Origin: Aminivibrio pyruvatiphilus
GTDB lineage: Bacteria; Synergistota; Synergistia; Synergistales; Aminobacteriaceae
Reading direction: 5' to 3'
NCBI RefSeq assembly: GCF_004366815.1
Contig: NZ_SORI01000002.1
Coordinates: 1-64,000, forward strand
DNA: 64,000 nucleotides
In this document: positions 49,479-57,888 of the stretch, piece by piece
Numbering within the stretch: position 1 is the stretch's first letter
Layout: each line of letters begins with the position of its first letter
The notes under the pieces: generated by a model
What the model saw: only the letters and a program-made list of their open reading frames with translations
Database searches by the model: none
Told to the model about the DNA's origin: nothing
Position numbers and translations under genes: made by a program

Positions 49479-50786
49479 TCAAAGGCTGTACTGCTGCTTC
49501 ACGAAGGGCATGAGGCCGATGCGCTCCAGCCTGTCCACCGGACAGCGGAAGGTCACCATCACTACTCCCGGTGCCCGGCCGATCTCGATGGCCCCGGCCA
49601 CGGTGGCCCTGTTCTTCACCTCCGGCAGGGGCATGTCCAGTACGGAGGACGCTCTTTCCAAACCGTTGTCGATGGCCTCGTTCATGGACGCCCCGGTGCC
49701 GATGAAGCAGACGGGGGCATCCTCCTCCATCTTCGCCACGCCCCACTTCTCCGCCAGCGATTTCAGGGCATGCTTCTCCGCGCAGGTCAGGGGCTTCGCC
49801 AGATGGGGGAGGTCCTCCTCCACGGGCAGCAGGACAGGACCGTCGATCTTCAGCCCCTTGATCACGGAAACCTGCAGGGTCACCACTCCCGCCACGTCGG
49901 CGGTGTGCCCGGCGATCTCGCCGTTTCCCTGGAAGGCGTGCATGTCACCCACATAGACGCCCCCGCCCGGCACCTTCACGGGGCAGATGAGCACCGCCCC
50001 GGCCCGGACGGTGTTCACGTCCATGTGACCGTCGGTGCGGCAGGCGAGCTCCTCCTTTTCCCTGGCAAACTCATGGGGAGCTCCCACGAGGAAGGCGCCG
50101 AAGTCTCCCGCGTTGTGGGAATCGGGGAACGGCAGGGACGGAGTGGTCCCAAGCTGGCCAAGGAAGGGGCGCATCCGGGTCGCCACCCCCACGAGGTCCG
50201 CCGGGGCGAAGGCGAGGATGGGATTCTGGATGGAATGATCCGGCTTGGCGGAGTAATGCTGCGAGTCCCTCGCCACCTTCTCGGCTCCCTGCTTGTCCAG
50301 GGTCACGGCCAGCTTCCGCTCGTGGTCGAAGACGATGGTGTAGCCGCTGGTGAAGGCGAAGGGGGAAATCTCGGCGCCGCAGGAGGCGCACCGGACGGCG
50401 CCCTGGCCGATTCCCTCCAGCACCGTCTTCGGATGATAGGCTCCGCAGGAGGGGCACTGCTTGGCCACGTAGGGGTCGCCTTTGAACCGGCTCGCGTCCG
50501 GCGTGGTGTCGTTCCCTGACGCCGTGGCGATGGACGTCACCAGCACGTCCTTGATCCTTATGGCGATGGCGTCGCCGGGTTCAGCCCCCGCCACCGCCAC
50601 CGGCACCGTCACTTCGTGGCCGCCTTTCAGCTCCGGCGTGATCATGGGCCCCCAGCACCCGGGCGCCGTGTTCGCCACGATGAAACCTCCGTCCTTCACC
50701 GGCCCGAGCATGGGCTTTGAAGGATCGAGCACCCCGTCGGTGAACCTGTCCACAAACACCGTTCCTGAGCCTTTTTCGAGACTCAT
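49479..50786 (-). CDS. Acetamidase/formamidase family protein with zinc-ribbon insertion
   Basis: The 435-residue protein belongs to the FmdA/AmdA family (GCWGPMITPEL near residue 45, PGGGVYVGDMHAFQGNGEI, and APVCFIGTGASMNEAI). It carries an insertion with two CxxC pairs (CPSC about residue 110, CASC about residue 132) that should bind zinc and is absent from the shorter paralogue at 33398. It would hydrolyse a short amide to ammonia and acid. It is monocistronic with its own terminator. Confidence 0.87.
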   Translation of the reverse strand: MSLEKGSGTVFVDRFTDGVLDPSKPMLGPVKDGGFIVANTAPGCWGPMITPELKGGHEVTVPVAVAGAEPGDAIAIRIKDVLVTSIATASGNDTTPDASRFKGDPYVAKQCPSCGAYHPKTVLEGIGQGAVRCASCGAEISPFAFTSGYTIVFDHERKLAVTLDKQGAEKVARDSQHYSAKPDHSIQNPILAFAPADLVGVATRMRPFLGQLGTTPSLPFPDSHNAGDFGAFLVGAPHEFAREKEELACRTDGHMDVNTVRAGAVLICPVKVPGGGVYVGDMHAFQGNGEIAGHTADVAGVVTLQVSVIKGLKIDGPVLLPVEEDLPHLAKPLTCAEKHALKSLAEKWGVAKMEEDAPVCFIGTGASMNEAIDNGLERASSVLDMPLPEVKNRATVAGAIEIGRAPGVVMVTFRCPVDRLERIGLMPFVKQQYSL

Positions 50787-50908
50787 GGATCAACACTCCT
50801 TTCCCGGGCATGAAAGCCGCCGGCTCCCGTTTCGCCATTTTTTCCGAAAAAGCAGACTATTTATAAGTGTAGCAGATATTCTCCGGCATGGGTCAGCGGG
50901 GGAATCAG

Positions 50909-50917
50909 TGATACAAT
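50909..50917 (+). promoter_or_regulatory. Extended -10 promoter for the nitroreductase gene
   Basis: TGATACAAT (50909-50917) is an extended -10 without a good -35, about 50 bases before the start codon. Confidence 0.4.
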
Positions 50918-50969
50918 CCGAAAAACGCCATGAAAGTCCCCGGGTTTTTTTGAGAAGGAGGAATCAGGA

Positions 50970-51527
50970 ATGAACGACGTACTGCGTGCAATCATGGAGC
51001 GGCGGAGCATACGAAAGTACAGCGACCGTCCCGTGAAGCGGGAGGATATCGAAACGGTCCTGCAGGCCGGGCTGTACGCCCCCACCGGCGGCGACGCCGA
51101 GCCGTGGCATTTCGGCGTGCTCAGCGACAGAGAAATGATCGACGCCCTTGACGAAAAGGCCCGGGCCGCCATGAGGGCATCAGGCATCGATCGGATCGTG
51201 GCCATGGGGGAAAACCCGAAATACAGGATCTTCTTCGGCGCCCCGGTGGTAATCATGATTTACGGTGAGAAAGTCCTCAGGAAGACGGGAACCCACCTCT
51301 CCGCCCTGGCCGACTGCAGCGCCGCCATACAGAACATGCAGCTCGCGGCCTTTTCGCTGGGACTGGGCACCTGCTGGATCGGCCTGATCCGCTACCTCTT
51401 CCCCGCCGACCGGTGCATGGCGCCGGAAGGGTACGATCCCCTCTATGCCATGACCCTGGGCTACTCCGCAGGCCCTGAGGCTATACGGCCCCGTTCGAGG
51501 CGGGAAGGGACGGTGACCTGGTTCTGA
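50970..51527 (+). CDS. Nitroreductase-family flavoprotein
   Basis: The 185-residue FMN enzyme has the family opening (MERRSIRKYSDRPV), APTGGDAEPWHF for FMN binding, and a C-terminal LGTCWIGL motif. Such small nitroreductases reduce nitro groups, quinones or flavins with NAD(P)H. AGAAGGAGG precedes the ATG. It stands alone between the acetamidase (divergent) and the MntA/HepT pair. The physiological substrate is unknown. Confidence 0.88.
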   Translation: MNDVLRAIMERRSIRKYSDRPVKREDIETVLQAGLYAPTGGDAEPWHFGVLSDREMIDALDEKARAAMRASGIDRIVAMGENPKYRIFFGAPVVIMIYGEKVLRKTGTHLSALADCSAAIQNMQLAAFSLGLGTCWIGLIRYLFPADRCMAPEGYDPLYAMTLGYSAGPEAIRPRSRREGTVTWF

Positions 51528-51685
51528 CCACCCCGTGCCGGAGGGTCCCGGGCACGCTGTTTTGATTGGTGAAGTCCCGCACCGCTGTTCCGGAGGCAAT
51601 TCTGACGTATTCGTTCCGTTTTTTGTGCTCCGTCGCTGATGTGGTATCCTTACGAAAGAGGCGGATATGCCCGGGAGGGGGAGGA

Positions 51686-52087
51686 ATGGGGATGCAGGAA
51701 AGCAGAGTGCAGAAGCTCCAGATGTTCTTTGCGGGCGAAGAGAACGTCCGGCTCGCGTTCCTCATAGGCTCCTTCGCTGCGGGAACGGCCCGTCCCGACA
51801 GCGACGTGGATGTTGCCGTCCTCTTCGGCCGCGTTCCGGATTACATGGATGTTCTCGACCTCCGGGACAGGCTGTCCGACCTTATGAAGCGGGAGGCCGA
51901 CCTGGTAGTGCTGAACGATGCCGGCCCCGTCATCCGCATGCAGGTACTGAAGACCGGCATCCGGCTCCGGGCGGAACAAGGAGCCTACGAAGAATTTTTC
52001 GTCCGCACAGTCAACGAGTATGACGACCTGAAGCAGATCCGCGCCCCTATCGAAGAGGCCGTGCTGAGGAAGAAAATCTATGCATGA
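51686..52087 (+). CDS. mntA: MntA-type minimal nucleotidyltransferase antitoxin
   Basis: The 133-residue protein has the minimal nucleotidyltransferase signature GSFAAGTARPDSDVDVAV (GSx..DxD) and a third catalytic aspartate in EADLVVLND, so it looks active. MntA proteins neutralise HepT toxins by adding AMP units to a tyrosine next to the toxin's active site. The next gene overlaps it by eight bases and encodes such a toxin. Start 51686 and a second ATG two codons later are both plausible behind GGGAGG. Confidence 0.88.
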   Translation: MGMQESRVQKLQMFFAGEENVRLAFLIGSFAAGTARPDSDVDVAVLFGRVPDYMDVLDLRDRLSDLMKREADLVVLNDAGPVIRMQVLKTGIRLRAEQGAYEEFFVRTVNEYDDLKQIRAPIEEAVLRKKIYA

Positions 52088-52502
52088 CAAAGACATAATC
52101 CTGGCGAAAGTCGCCTCCATCCAGAGATGCCTGTCCAGGATAAAAGAAGTGACGTCTCTCGATCCGGGAAGCCTAGAAAATATCGACATCCAGGACATCT
52201 TTCTCCTCAACCTGCAGCGTGGAATCCAGGCCGCCCTTGACCTTGCGGCTCACGTGGTCGCATCGGAGGGGCTCGGCCTTCCGGAACGGGCGAGAGACAG
52301 CTTCTCCCTGCTGAAGGCGGCCGGAATTCTCGACGGGGAGACTGCCTCCAGGATGGAGAAGATGACCGGTTTCCGAAACATCGCCGTCCATGACTACCAG
52401 TCCCTGAATCCGGACATCCTCAAATCCATCCTGACGTACCGGCTGAAAGATCTCGAAGATTTCTATTCCGCCGTGCTCCGCCATTTCCCCTGCAAAAGAT
52501 AA
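52080..52502 (+). CDS. hepT: HepT-type HEPN ribonuclease toxin
   Basis: The 140-residue alpha-helical protein carries the HEPN catalytic motif R-x4-H in RNIAVHDY, including the tyrosine two residues after the histidine that MntA modifies. It belongs to the DUF86/HepT family. It starts inside the mntA gene (eight-base overlap), so the pair is co-translated with antitoxin first. The toxin would cleave RNA when freed. Target RNAs are unknown. Confidence 0.88.
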   Translation: MHDKDIILAKVASIQRCLSRIKEVTSLDPGSLENIDIQDIFLLNLQRGIQAALDLAAHVVASEGLGLPERARDSFSLLKAAGILDGETASRMEKMTGFRNIAVHDYQSLNPDILKSILTYRLKDLEDFYSAVLRHFPCKR

Positions 52503-52605
52503 AGGGCGCCCGGAAGTTCCGGCTCATCCTGAAGCGCTTCGCAGGATAATATCCGCTCCCATCGTAAAACCATTCACTGAAATACGGCTTTTCGCCGGAT
52601 AACCC

Positions 52606-52657
52606 ACAAAAGTGGCATGATAAAAAGTGCAAAAAGTGGCAGTTGTGCTCCTGCCAC
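52606..52657 (+). promoter_or_regulatory. Repeat array upstream of the MocR regulator
   Basis: ACAAAAGTGGCA (52606-52617) recurs almost exactly as GCAAAAAGTGGCA (52629-52641), with a partial copy AAAAAGTGC (52622-52630) between. The second repeat is also half of a 7-bp inverted repeat GTGGCAG/CTGCCAC (52636-52657). MocR/GntR regulators are known to bind such direct repeats near their own gene, so this is a likely operator. The stretch 52503-52704 holds nothing else clear except a TGTAAT -10 candidate at 52669. Confidence 0.5.
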
Positions 52658-52704
52658 CTGAGATGTAGTGTAATGGCCGGAATGTCCCCGAAAGGAGAAC
52701 GGCC

Positions 52705-54189
52705 ATGATCCTCTTTGAACTGGACGAAAACTGCGGGAAGCCCAAAAGCAGGCAGATCTCGGACCTCCTGGCGGACAGGATGAAAACCGGCCTCCTGAAA
52801 CCCGGCGACCGGCTGCCCTCCACGAGAAAGCTCGCGGACCTGCTCCGGGTCCACCGCTCCACCGTCGCCCTGGCCTACCAGACCCTCTGGTCCCTGGGTT
52901 TTGTGGACCTGCAAAGGGGCTCCGCTCCCGTGGTGCGCAGCCGGGCGCCACTGCCGGAGGCTTCGGAACGGGAACGGGAAAGCGCCCTCGACTGGGACCG
53001 GGTCTCCTCCCCCGCCACAGGTGACCTGTACCGCCATGCCCCTCTCCGGACCGTTCAACGCAGCCCCTCTCCCCCCCGGGGCTGGATCTCCTTCGAATAC
53101 TTGCGGATGGATCCCCGCCTTTTCCCGATGGAACACTTTCGGACCTGCCTCGGAAGAGCCTTCCGGGAAGAGGGAACCTCCCTGCTGGGGTACGGTGATC
53201 CCCGTGGCCATGAAGGCCTTCGGGAGGCAATCGCCGCCCGCATGGGAACCCACGGCATCTCCGTGACGGCGGACGAGATCCTCATCACCAACGGCGCCCA
53301 ACACGCCCTCGACCTGGTGCTCCGCATGATGGCCGAACCCGGAAAAACAGTGGCCGTCGAATCCCCCACCTACGGCGACATCCTCCCGCTTCTCCGCCAC
53401 TACGGCCTGAACATTGCCGAAATCCCCCTGAAGGAGGACGGCATGGACCTGGACACCCTGGAAAACATCTGCCGGAAGGGTCCCCTCCACCTGGTCTACA
53501 CCATGCCGAACTTCCAGAACCCCACAGGGATCACCACGGACCAGCCCCACCGGGAGCGGCTGCTGGACATCTGTTCGCGCTTCGGGGTGCCCCTCCTGGA
53601 GGACGCCTTCGAGGAGGAAATGAAATACTCGGGCAGGGTGGTGCTTCCCGTCAAGTCCATGGACACCGGGCACCGGGTGATCTACTGCGGCACCTTTTCA
53701 AAGGTGCTCTTCCCCGGGGCCCGCGTCGGATGGCTGGCGGCCCACCCGGAATGCATCCGGCGCCTGGCCGTGCTCCGCCGGTACGGAGAGCTGTCGCCCC
53801 CGGTGCTGCTCCAGGCCGCCCTGGCCCGCTTCTGCTCCGAGGGGCATTTCGAACGGCACATCTCAAGGATGCACCGGGTCTACAGGAAACGGATGCAGAC
53901 CGCCCTGGCCGCGCTGAAGCGCTCCATTTCCCCGGAATGGGCAGCCTGGACCCGGCCGGACGGAGGATACCTCATCTGGCTTTCCATGGCTCCCTCCCCG
54001 CCGGCGGACTGGGAGGACATCCTGGCGTCGGAAAAGGTCAGCGCCGCCCCGGGGTACACTTTCTACTCCTCGGAACCGACAGGGGTCCATTTCCGCCTCT
54101 CCATCTCGTCCCTGGACGAGGAGGAGATCGAAGAAGGCATCCGCAGGCTCGGAAGGGCCTTCGGCAAAGTCTACGAAAGGAAGGGATGA
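52705..54189 (+). CDS. MocR-family regulator (GntR helix-turn-helix fused to aminotransferase-like domain)
   Basis: The 494-residue protein has an N-terminal GntR winged helix (residues 10-78; RLPSTRKLADLLRVHRSTV) and a fold-type I PLP domain with NFQNPTG and the PLP lysine in GTFSKVLFPGARVGW. MocR proteins sense PLP or amino compounds and usually control a neighbouring PLP-enzyme or transport gene. The class III aminotransferase gene follows after four bases, a likely target. Direct repeats upstream suggest autoregulation. AAGGAG precedes the ATG. Confidence 0.9.
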   Translation: MILFELDENCGKPKSRQISDLLADRMKTGLLKPGDRLPSTRKLADLLRVHRSTVALAYQTLWSLGFVDLQRGSAPVVRSRAPLPEASERERESALDWDRVSSPATGDLYRHAPLRTVQRSPSPPRGWISFEYLRMDPRLFPMEHFRTCLGRAFREEGTSLLGYGDPRGHEGLREAIAARMGTHGISVTADEILITNGAQHALDLVLRMMAEPGKTVAVESPTYGDILPLLRHYGLNIAEIPLKEDGMDLDTLENICRKGPLHLVYTMPNFQNPTGITTDQPHRERLLDICSRFGVPLLEDAFEEEMKYSGRVVLPVKSMDTGHRVIYCGTFSKVLFPGARVGWLAAHPECIRRLAVLRRYGELSPPVLLQAALARFCSEGHFERHISRMHRVYRKRMQTALAALKRSISPEWAAWTRPDGGYLIWLSMAPSPPADWEDILASEKVSAAPGYTFYSSEPTGVHFRLSISSLDEEEIEEGIRRLGRAFGKVYERKG

Positions 54190-54193
54190 GGAG

Positions 54194-55411
54194 ATGAAAC
54201 TCTGGAACACGAACCCCCTGCACGGCATCCGCCTGACGGGAGGCAGGGGAAGCACGGTCTTCGACGATCGGGGCACAAGCTACACCGACATGTGGTCGGG
54301 CACATGGTGCAACGTCCTCGGGTACGGCCATCCACGGCTGGCCCGGGCCCTCGGGGACCAGGCAGGGGGGCTTCTGCAGGCGGGGGCATCCTTCGGGACT
54401 CCCGAGATCGACGACGCCCTCCGGCAGCTCGCCGACATTCTACCGCCGGAACTCGACCGGGCCGTTTTCCTCAACTCCGGCAGCGAGGCGGTGGAGCTGG
54501 CCCTCAAAATGGCCATGGCCGCCACGGGGAGGCAGAAAATCATCGCCGCGGAAAAGGGATACTACGGGGGCACGATCTTCGCCCTCTCCATCTCCGAACC
54601 GGGCCGGACGGCGACCTGGCTTCCGAAACCCGGCCAGGTCGTTCGCCTGCCTGCGCCCCACTGCGCCCGGTGCCCCTCTTCACCCGACTGCGGCGGAGGA
54701 AATTTTCCCTGCCTGGCCGCCCTTCAGGAAACGCCCCCGGAAGAAGGGGCGGCGGCGGTGATCTGGGAGCCCGTCCTCGGGGGAGGCATCCTCGTACCCC
54801 CTCCCGGCTACGGAGCCCGCCTCCGAGAACTGGCGGCCGCCCAGGGAGCCCTCTTCATCTCCGAGGAAATCACCACGGGCATGGGGCGGACAGGACTGTG
54901 GTTCGGCTTCTCCCATGAAAACCTGGTGCCGGACATCCTGGTCATCGGCAAGGCTCTCGGCGGCGGCCTGCCCGTCTCGGCGGTGGTCACCACGAAAGAG
55001 GTGGAAGAGCGGGCGGTTTCCGTTCTGGGGCGGCACGTCCAGTCCCACCAGAACACGCCCCTTTCAGGACGAATCGCCGCGGAGGTCATCGGTACCCTGC
55101 GGGACGAAGGCCTCGTGGAACGGTCGGAGAAAATGGGGGCAATGCTGCTCTCGGGGCTCAAAGAACTCCAGACCCGCTTCCCCTGCATCCGGGAGGTGCG
55201 GGGCAAGGGACTCATGGTCGGCGCGGAGCTCACCCCGGAAACCGCCGGAAGAGGGCCGGACATGTCCAAACGCCTGCTGGAAAAGGGCTATATCCAGGAT
55301 TTCCACCAGCTGACGTCCACCTTCCGCCTCTTTCCACCCTTCGTCATCACAAGGGACGAAATGCAGGGCTTCCTGGCGGCATTCGGGGACGTGCTCGGTG
55401 AAATGGAGTGA
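54194..55411 (+). CDS. Class III PLP aminotransferase
   Basis: The 405-residue enzyme moves an amino group from an omega-amino acid or amine to an oxo-acid. It has NSGSEAVELALKMA, GYYGGT, and the PLP lysine in IGKALGGGLPVSAV. The usual D-E-V motif that contacts the pyridine nitrogen is S-E-E-I (ISEEITTGMGRTG), an Asp-to-Glu change seen in some subfamilies. A cysteine-rich loop (CARCPSSPDC..C) is inserted near residue 160. It follows the MocR gene by four bases. Substrate unknown. Confidence 0.87.
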   Translation: MKLWNTNPLHGIRLTGGRGSTVFDDRGTSYTDMWSGTWCNVLGYGHPRLARALGDQAGGLLQAGASFGTPEIDDALRQLADILPPELDRAVFLNSGSEAVELALKMAMAATGRQKIIAAEKGYYGGTIFALSISEPGRTATWLPKPGQVVRLPAPHCARCPSSPDCGGGNFPCLAALQETPPEEGAAAVIWEPVLGGGILVPPPGYGARLRELAAAQGALFISEEITTGMGRTGLWFGFSHENLVPDILVIGKALGGGLPVSAVVTTKEVEERAVSVLGRHVQSHQNTPLSGRIAAEVIGTLRDEGLVERSEKMGAMLLSGLKELQTRFPCIREVRGKGLMVGAELTPETAGRGPDMSKRLLEKGYIQDFHQLTSTFRLFPPFVITRDEMQGFLAAFGDVLGEME

Positions 55412-55416
55412 AAGGA

Positions 55417-55448
55417 GAAAAAGCCTGCCGGAAAGATCCGGCAGGCTT
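55417..55448. terminator. Bidirectional terminator
   Basis: An 11-bp stem (55421-55431 with 55438-55448, loop of six) lies between convergent genes. Leftward it runs into five T, so it best serves the reductase gene at 55479. Confidence 0.75.
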
Positions 55449-55478
55449 CGCTTTGCATTTGCATTCGGTTTTCGGGCT

Positions 55479-56402
55479 TTAATCCTGCCGTGAGGCAAAC
55501 CGTTCGTAGGCAATCCTGTGGTACGGGGTGGGCACGCCGGTCTGCCGTCCCATCTCCACCATTCTTCCGATGATATGGTCGAGTTCGGTCTGGTTCACCG
55601 GTTTGCCGCTGCTGAGGTCCCGGTAGAGAGAGGACATGGCGTCCGGCTCCATCTTTGAAAAAAAAGCCGCCGCTTTGTCCGCCGTATCCGCCGGCAGCGT
55701 TACTCCCTTTGCGGCCGCCACCGCGACCAGTTCGCCCGTTACGGCCCGAAGCACGCTTTCATGATGCGGGTCCTCGCGCACCGTGCCTGCGGGGCCGTCG
55801 TAGTAGCAAAACATCACACTGTTGCCGCACATCAGGGCATACTTGGACCAGCTGTCCACAAGGATATTCTCTGATACTGCCGTCCTGATGCCTGCGGTGT
55901 TGAGCACAGAGGCGAGTTCATCCAGCCGTGCCGGTCTGCTGCCGTCCTTCATGCCGAAGGCGATACTGCACATTTCCATGCTTTGGATGATGTGCCCCGG
56001 TTTCTCCAGGCGGCTGAACACGCGGATCGTCCCGTCGGCAAGGATGCAGGGGGGCAGCAGCGGCTCCATGATGTCGGAGACGATGACTCCGTTGAGCAGC
56101 GGGATCACCGCCGTTTCGGGGCCCACCACGGGGGAGATCGCCCCGCAGGCCTCTTTCAGGCTGTATCCCTTGCAGCAAACAAAAACGGCGTCCATTATGC
56201 CGAACTCTTCAGCCCTGTCGGAAGCACGTTTCGGCCGGGCCACAAAATCACCAAGCACCGAGGATTCGACCCTCAGCCCCTTCGCACGGATTGCCTCCAG
56301 GTTTTCCCCCCGGGCGAAGAAGCAGGTTTCGGCATGGCTTTTCGCCAGCGCGCCCCCTACGAACCCCCCGACACCGCCGATTCCGAACACTGCGATTTTC
56401 AT
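55479..56402 (-). CDS. Ketopantoate reductase-family (ApbA/PanE-like) oxidoreductase
   Basis: The 307-residue NADPH-dependent enzyme has the N-terminal GIGGVGG motif, the lysine region CKGYSL, NGV, and the family's conserved W-x-K segment (DSWSKYALMCGNSV). PanE makes pantoate, but many relatives reduce other 2-oxo acids. It is the last gene of an operon with an old-yellow-enzyme homologue and a LIV transporter, so a catabolic 2-oxo-acid reduction is more likely here. Start ATG at 56402. Confidence 0.8.
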   Translation of the reverse strand: MKIAVFGIGGVGGFVGGALAKSHAETCFFARGENLEAIRAKGLRVESSVLGDFVARPKRASDRAEEFGIMDAVFVCCKGYSLKEACGAISPVVGPETAVIPLLNGVIVSDIMEPLLPPCILADGTIRVFSRLEKPGHIIQSMEMCSIAFGMKDGSRPARLDELASVLNTAGIRTAVSENILVDSWSKYALMCGNSVMFCYYDGPAGTVREDPHHESVLRAVTGELVAVAAAKGVTLPADTADKAAAFFSKMEPDAMSSLYRDLSSGKPVNQTELDHIIGRMVEMGRQTGVPTPYHRIAYERFASRQD

Positions 56403-56513
56403 TCCCCCACACCCCCGACTATTTCAGTACATCCCGGACGGACCGGAAAACCTTTTATTCTCATTTTTGCCCTTCTACCATTCCTCACCAGCACTCCCCG
56501 CAGAAGCCCCCCG

Positions 56514-57848
56514 TCAAAGCAGGGCGACATCCATACCCAGACGATCCTTCATGAACCGGGCCAGAGCGTCGCCGTGCCTGCCGAAGACGACCATGTGATG
56601 ACAGCCCAGCATGGCGTCGAAGCAGGCCTCCCAGCTCTTCAGTCCGAAGCGGAACTGGGTCCGGCAGGTGTCGAGCCGCGGGTTGGAGAGCAGCGGAGCC
56701 TCGAAGAGCACGGCCTTCCGGAACTCGCCGCCGACGCGGAATATGGTCGCATCCAGCGTCCCCTCCACTTCCACCCGCTGGGAGACGGAGAGTCCCGTCT
56801 CGTGGTGGGAGCGGATCTCGTAGGGCTGATTGTTCCCGGAAACGAGCTTCCGGGGGGAGGTGCAGTGGACGATATCCAGCGTATTGTCCAGGTTGTAGAC
56901 GGGGTTTCCCATGAATACAGGTATTCCCGTGACCGCTTTGCCGACGGCCATGGACACCGCTGCGTCAAGATCCCCCTCGCAGGCGGCCACGGTCTCCGGC
57001 TCGTCGTTGAGCATGGAGAGGGCGACGCAGGCCGTGACGCCCAGCGTCTTCGCAAGGGAGAAGCACGAGATGGCGAGGGCGTTGCAGCCGTAGCGGGCGA
57101 GCAGGTTCTTCAGGGCCCTGTACATCCGGAAAGCATGTTCGATCTGCTCTATGTTCGGCTCAAGGCAGGCACGGGCTCCCTGGGCGAACTCTCTGGCGAG
57201 GGAGGCCGGAGCGGAATCCTTCCTGCAGGCCTCAAATTCAGCAAAAAGTTCTTCCAGGCCGATATGGACCGACGAGATGCCCAGCATGCGTTCCATCTTT
57301 CTCGTGTCCACGCTCGCGGAAACGACCCATTCCTGGGTGTACCCCACCAGCAGAATCCGCGTGTTCCGTACCCTGTGGGCCGCCGCCAGGTCCTTCGCAG
57401 CTGCGAGCCAGGAGTCCCCGTGATAGACCTTCGTCACCCTTCCGCCGCGGCCGCGGATGGTGCCCCAGACGTCGGCAACCGCGGGGAGGGCGTTTCTGGA
57501 CACGATGCGGAGGACAGTCTCCCGCTCCTTCTCCCCGTAGATGCCATCGTTGGGAAAGAAGCTCCAGAGCAGGCTCTCGGAGGCGGCATCCGCAGCGGCC
57601 AGCATCCGTTTCTGTACGCCGCCCGAAAGGGGCACGAGCAGAGGAAGCGCTCCGCCGAGGGAAGAGAGCGCGTCGTCGAGGCCGGCGTCTCCGGCCACGA
57701 TGCGGGCGGGGCGCATGAGCGACGTTGGTGCGTCCATCGCCTCAAGCATCCCGGCCAGGGTTTTTCCTGCGGTGTCAAGTTCATTCCTGTCCGGCCAGTA
57801 GACCGGAGAGGCGAAAAGAAGAGGCTGTACGGCGAGTTTTCTGACCAT
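56514..57848 (-). CDS. L-fucose/L-arabinose isomerase-like protein
   Basis: The 444-residue protein resembles the fucose-isomerase fold family: an N-terminal Rossmann-like half (residues 1-170) and a C-terminal half with GNPVYNLDN, HCTSPRKL, HHETGLSVSQRVEVEG and GCHHMVVFG, likely metal or substrate contacts. Family members include sugar isomerases and proteins of unknown role. It lies between the reductase and the LIV transporter in one operon, which is unusual company for a sugar isomerase. The precise reaction is uncertain. Confidence 0.65.
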   Translation of the reverse strand: MVRKLAVQPLLFASPVYWPDRNELDTAGKTLAGMLEAMDAPTSLMRPARIVAGDAGLDDALSSLGGALPLLVPLSGGVQKRMLAAADAASESLLWSFFPNDGIYGEKERETVLRIVSRNALPAVADVWGTIRGRGGRVTKVYHGDSWLAAAKDLAAAHRVRNTRILLVGYTQEWVVSASVDTRKMERMLGISSVHIGLEELFAEFEACRKDSAPASLAREFAQGARACLEPNIEQIEHAFRMYRALKNLLARYGCNALAISCFSLAKTLGVTACVALSMLNDEPETVAACEGDLDAAVSMAVGKAVTGIPVFMGNPVYNLDNTLDIVHCTSPRKLVSGNNQPYEIRSHHETGLSVSQRVEVEGTLDATIFRVGGEFRKAVLFEAPLLSNPRLDTCRTQFRFGLKSWEACFDAMLGCHHMVVFGRHGDALARFMKDRLGMDVALL

Positions 57849-57888
57849 AATCCTTCCTCCTTCGAAGATTTATCTGATACTCCGTCCC

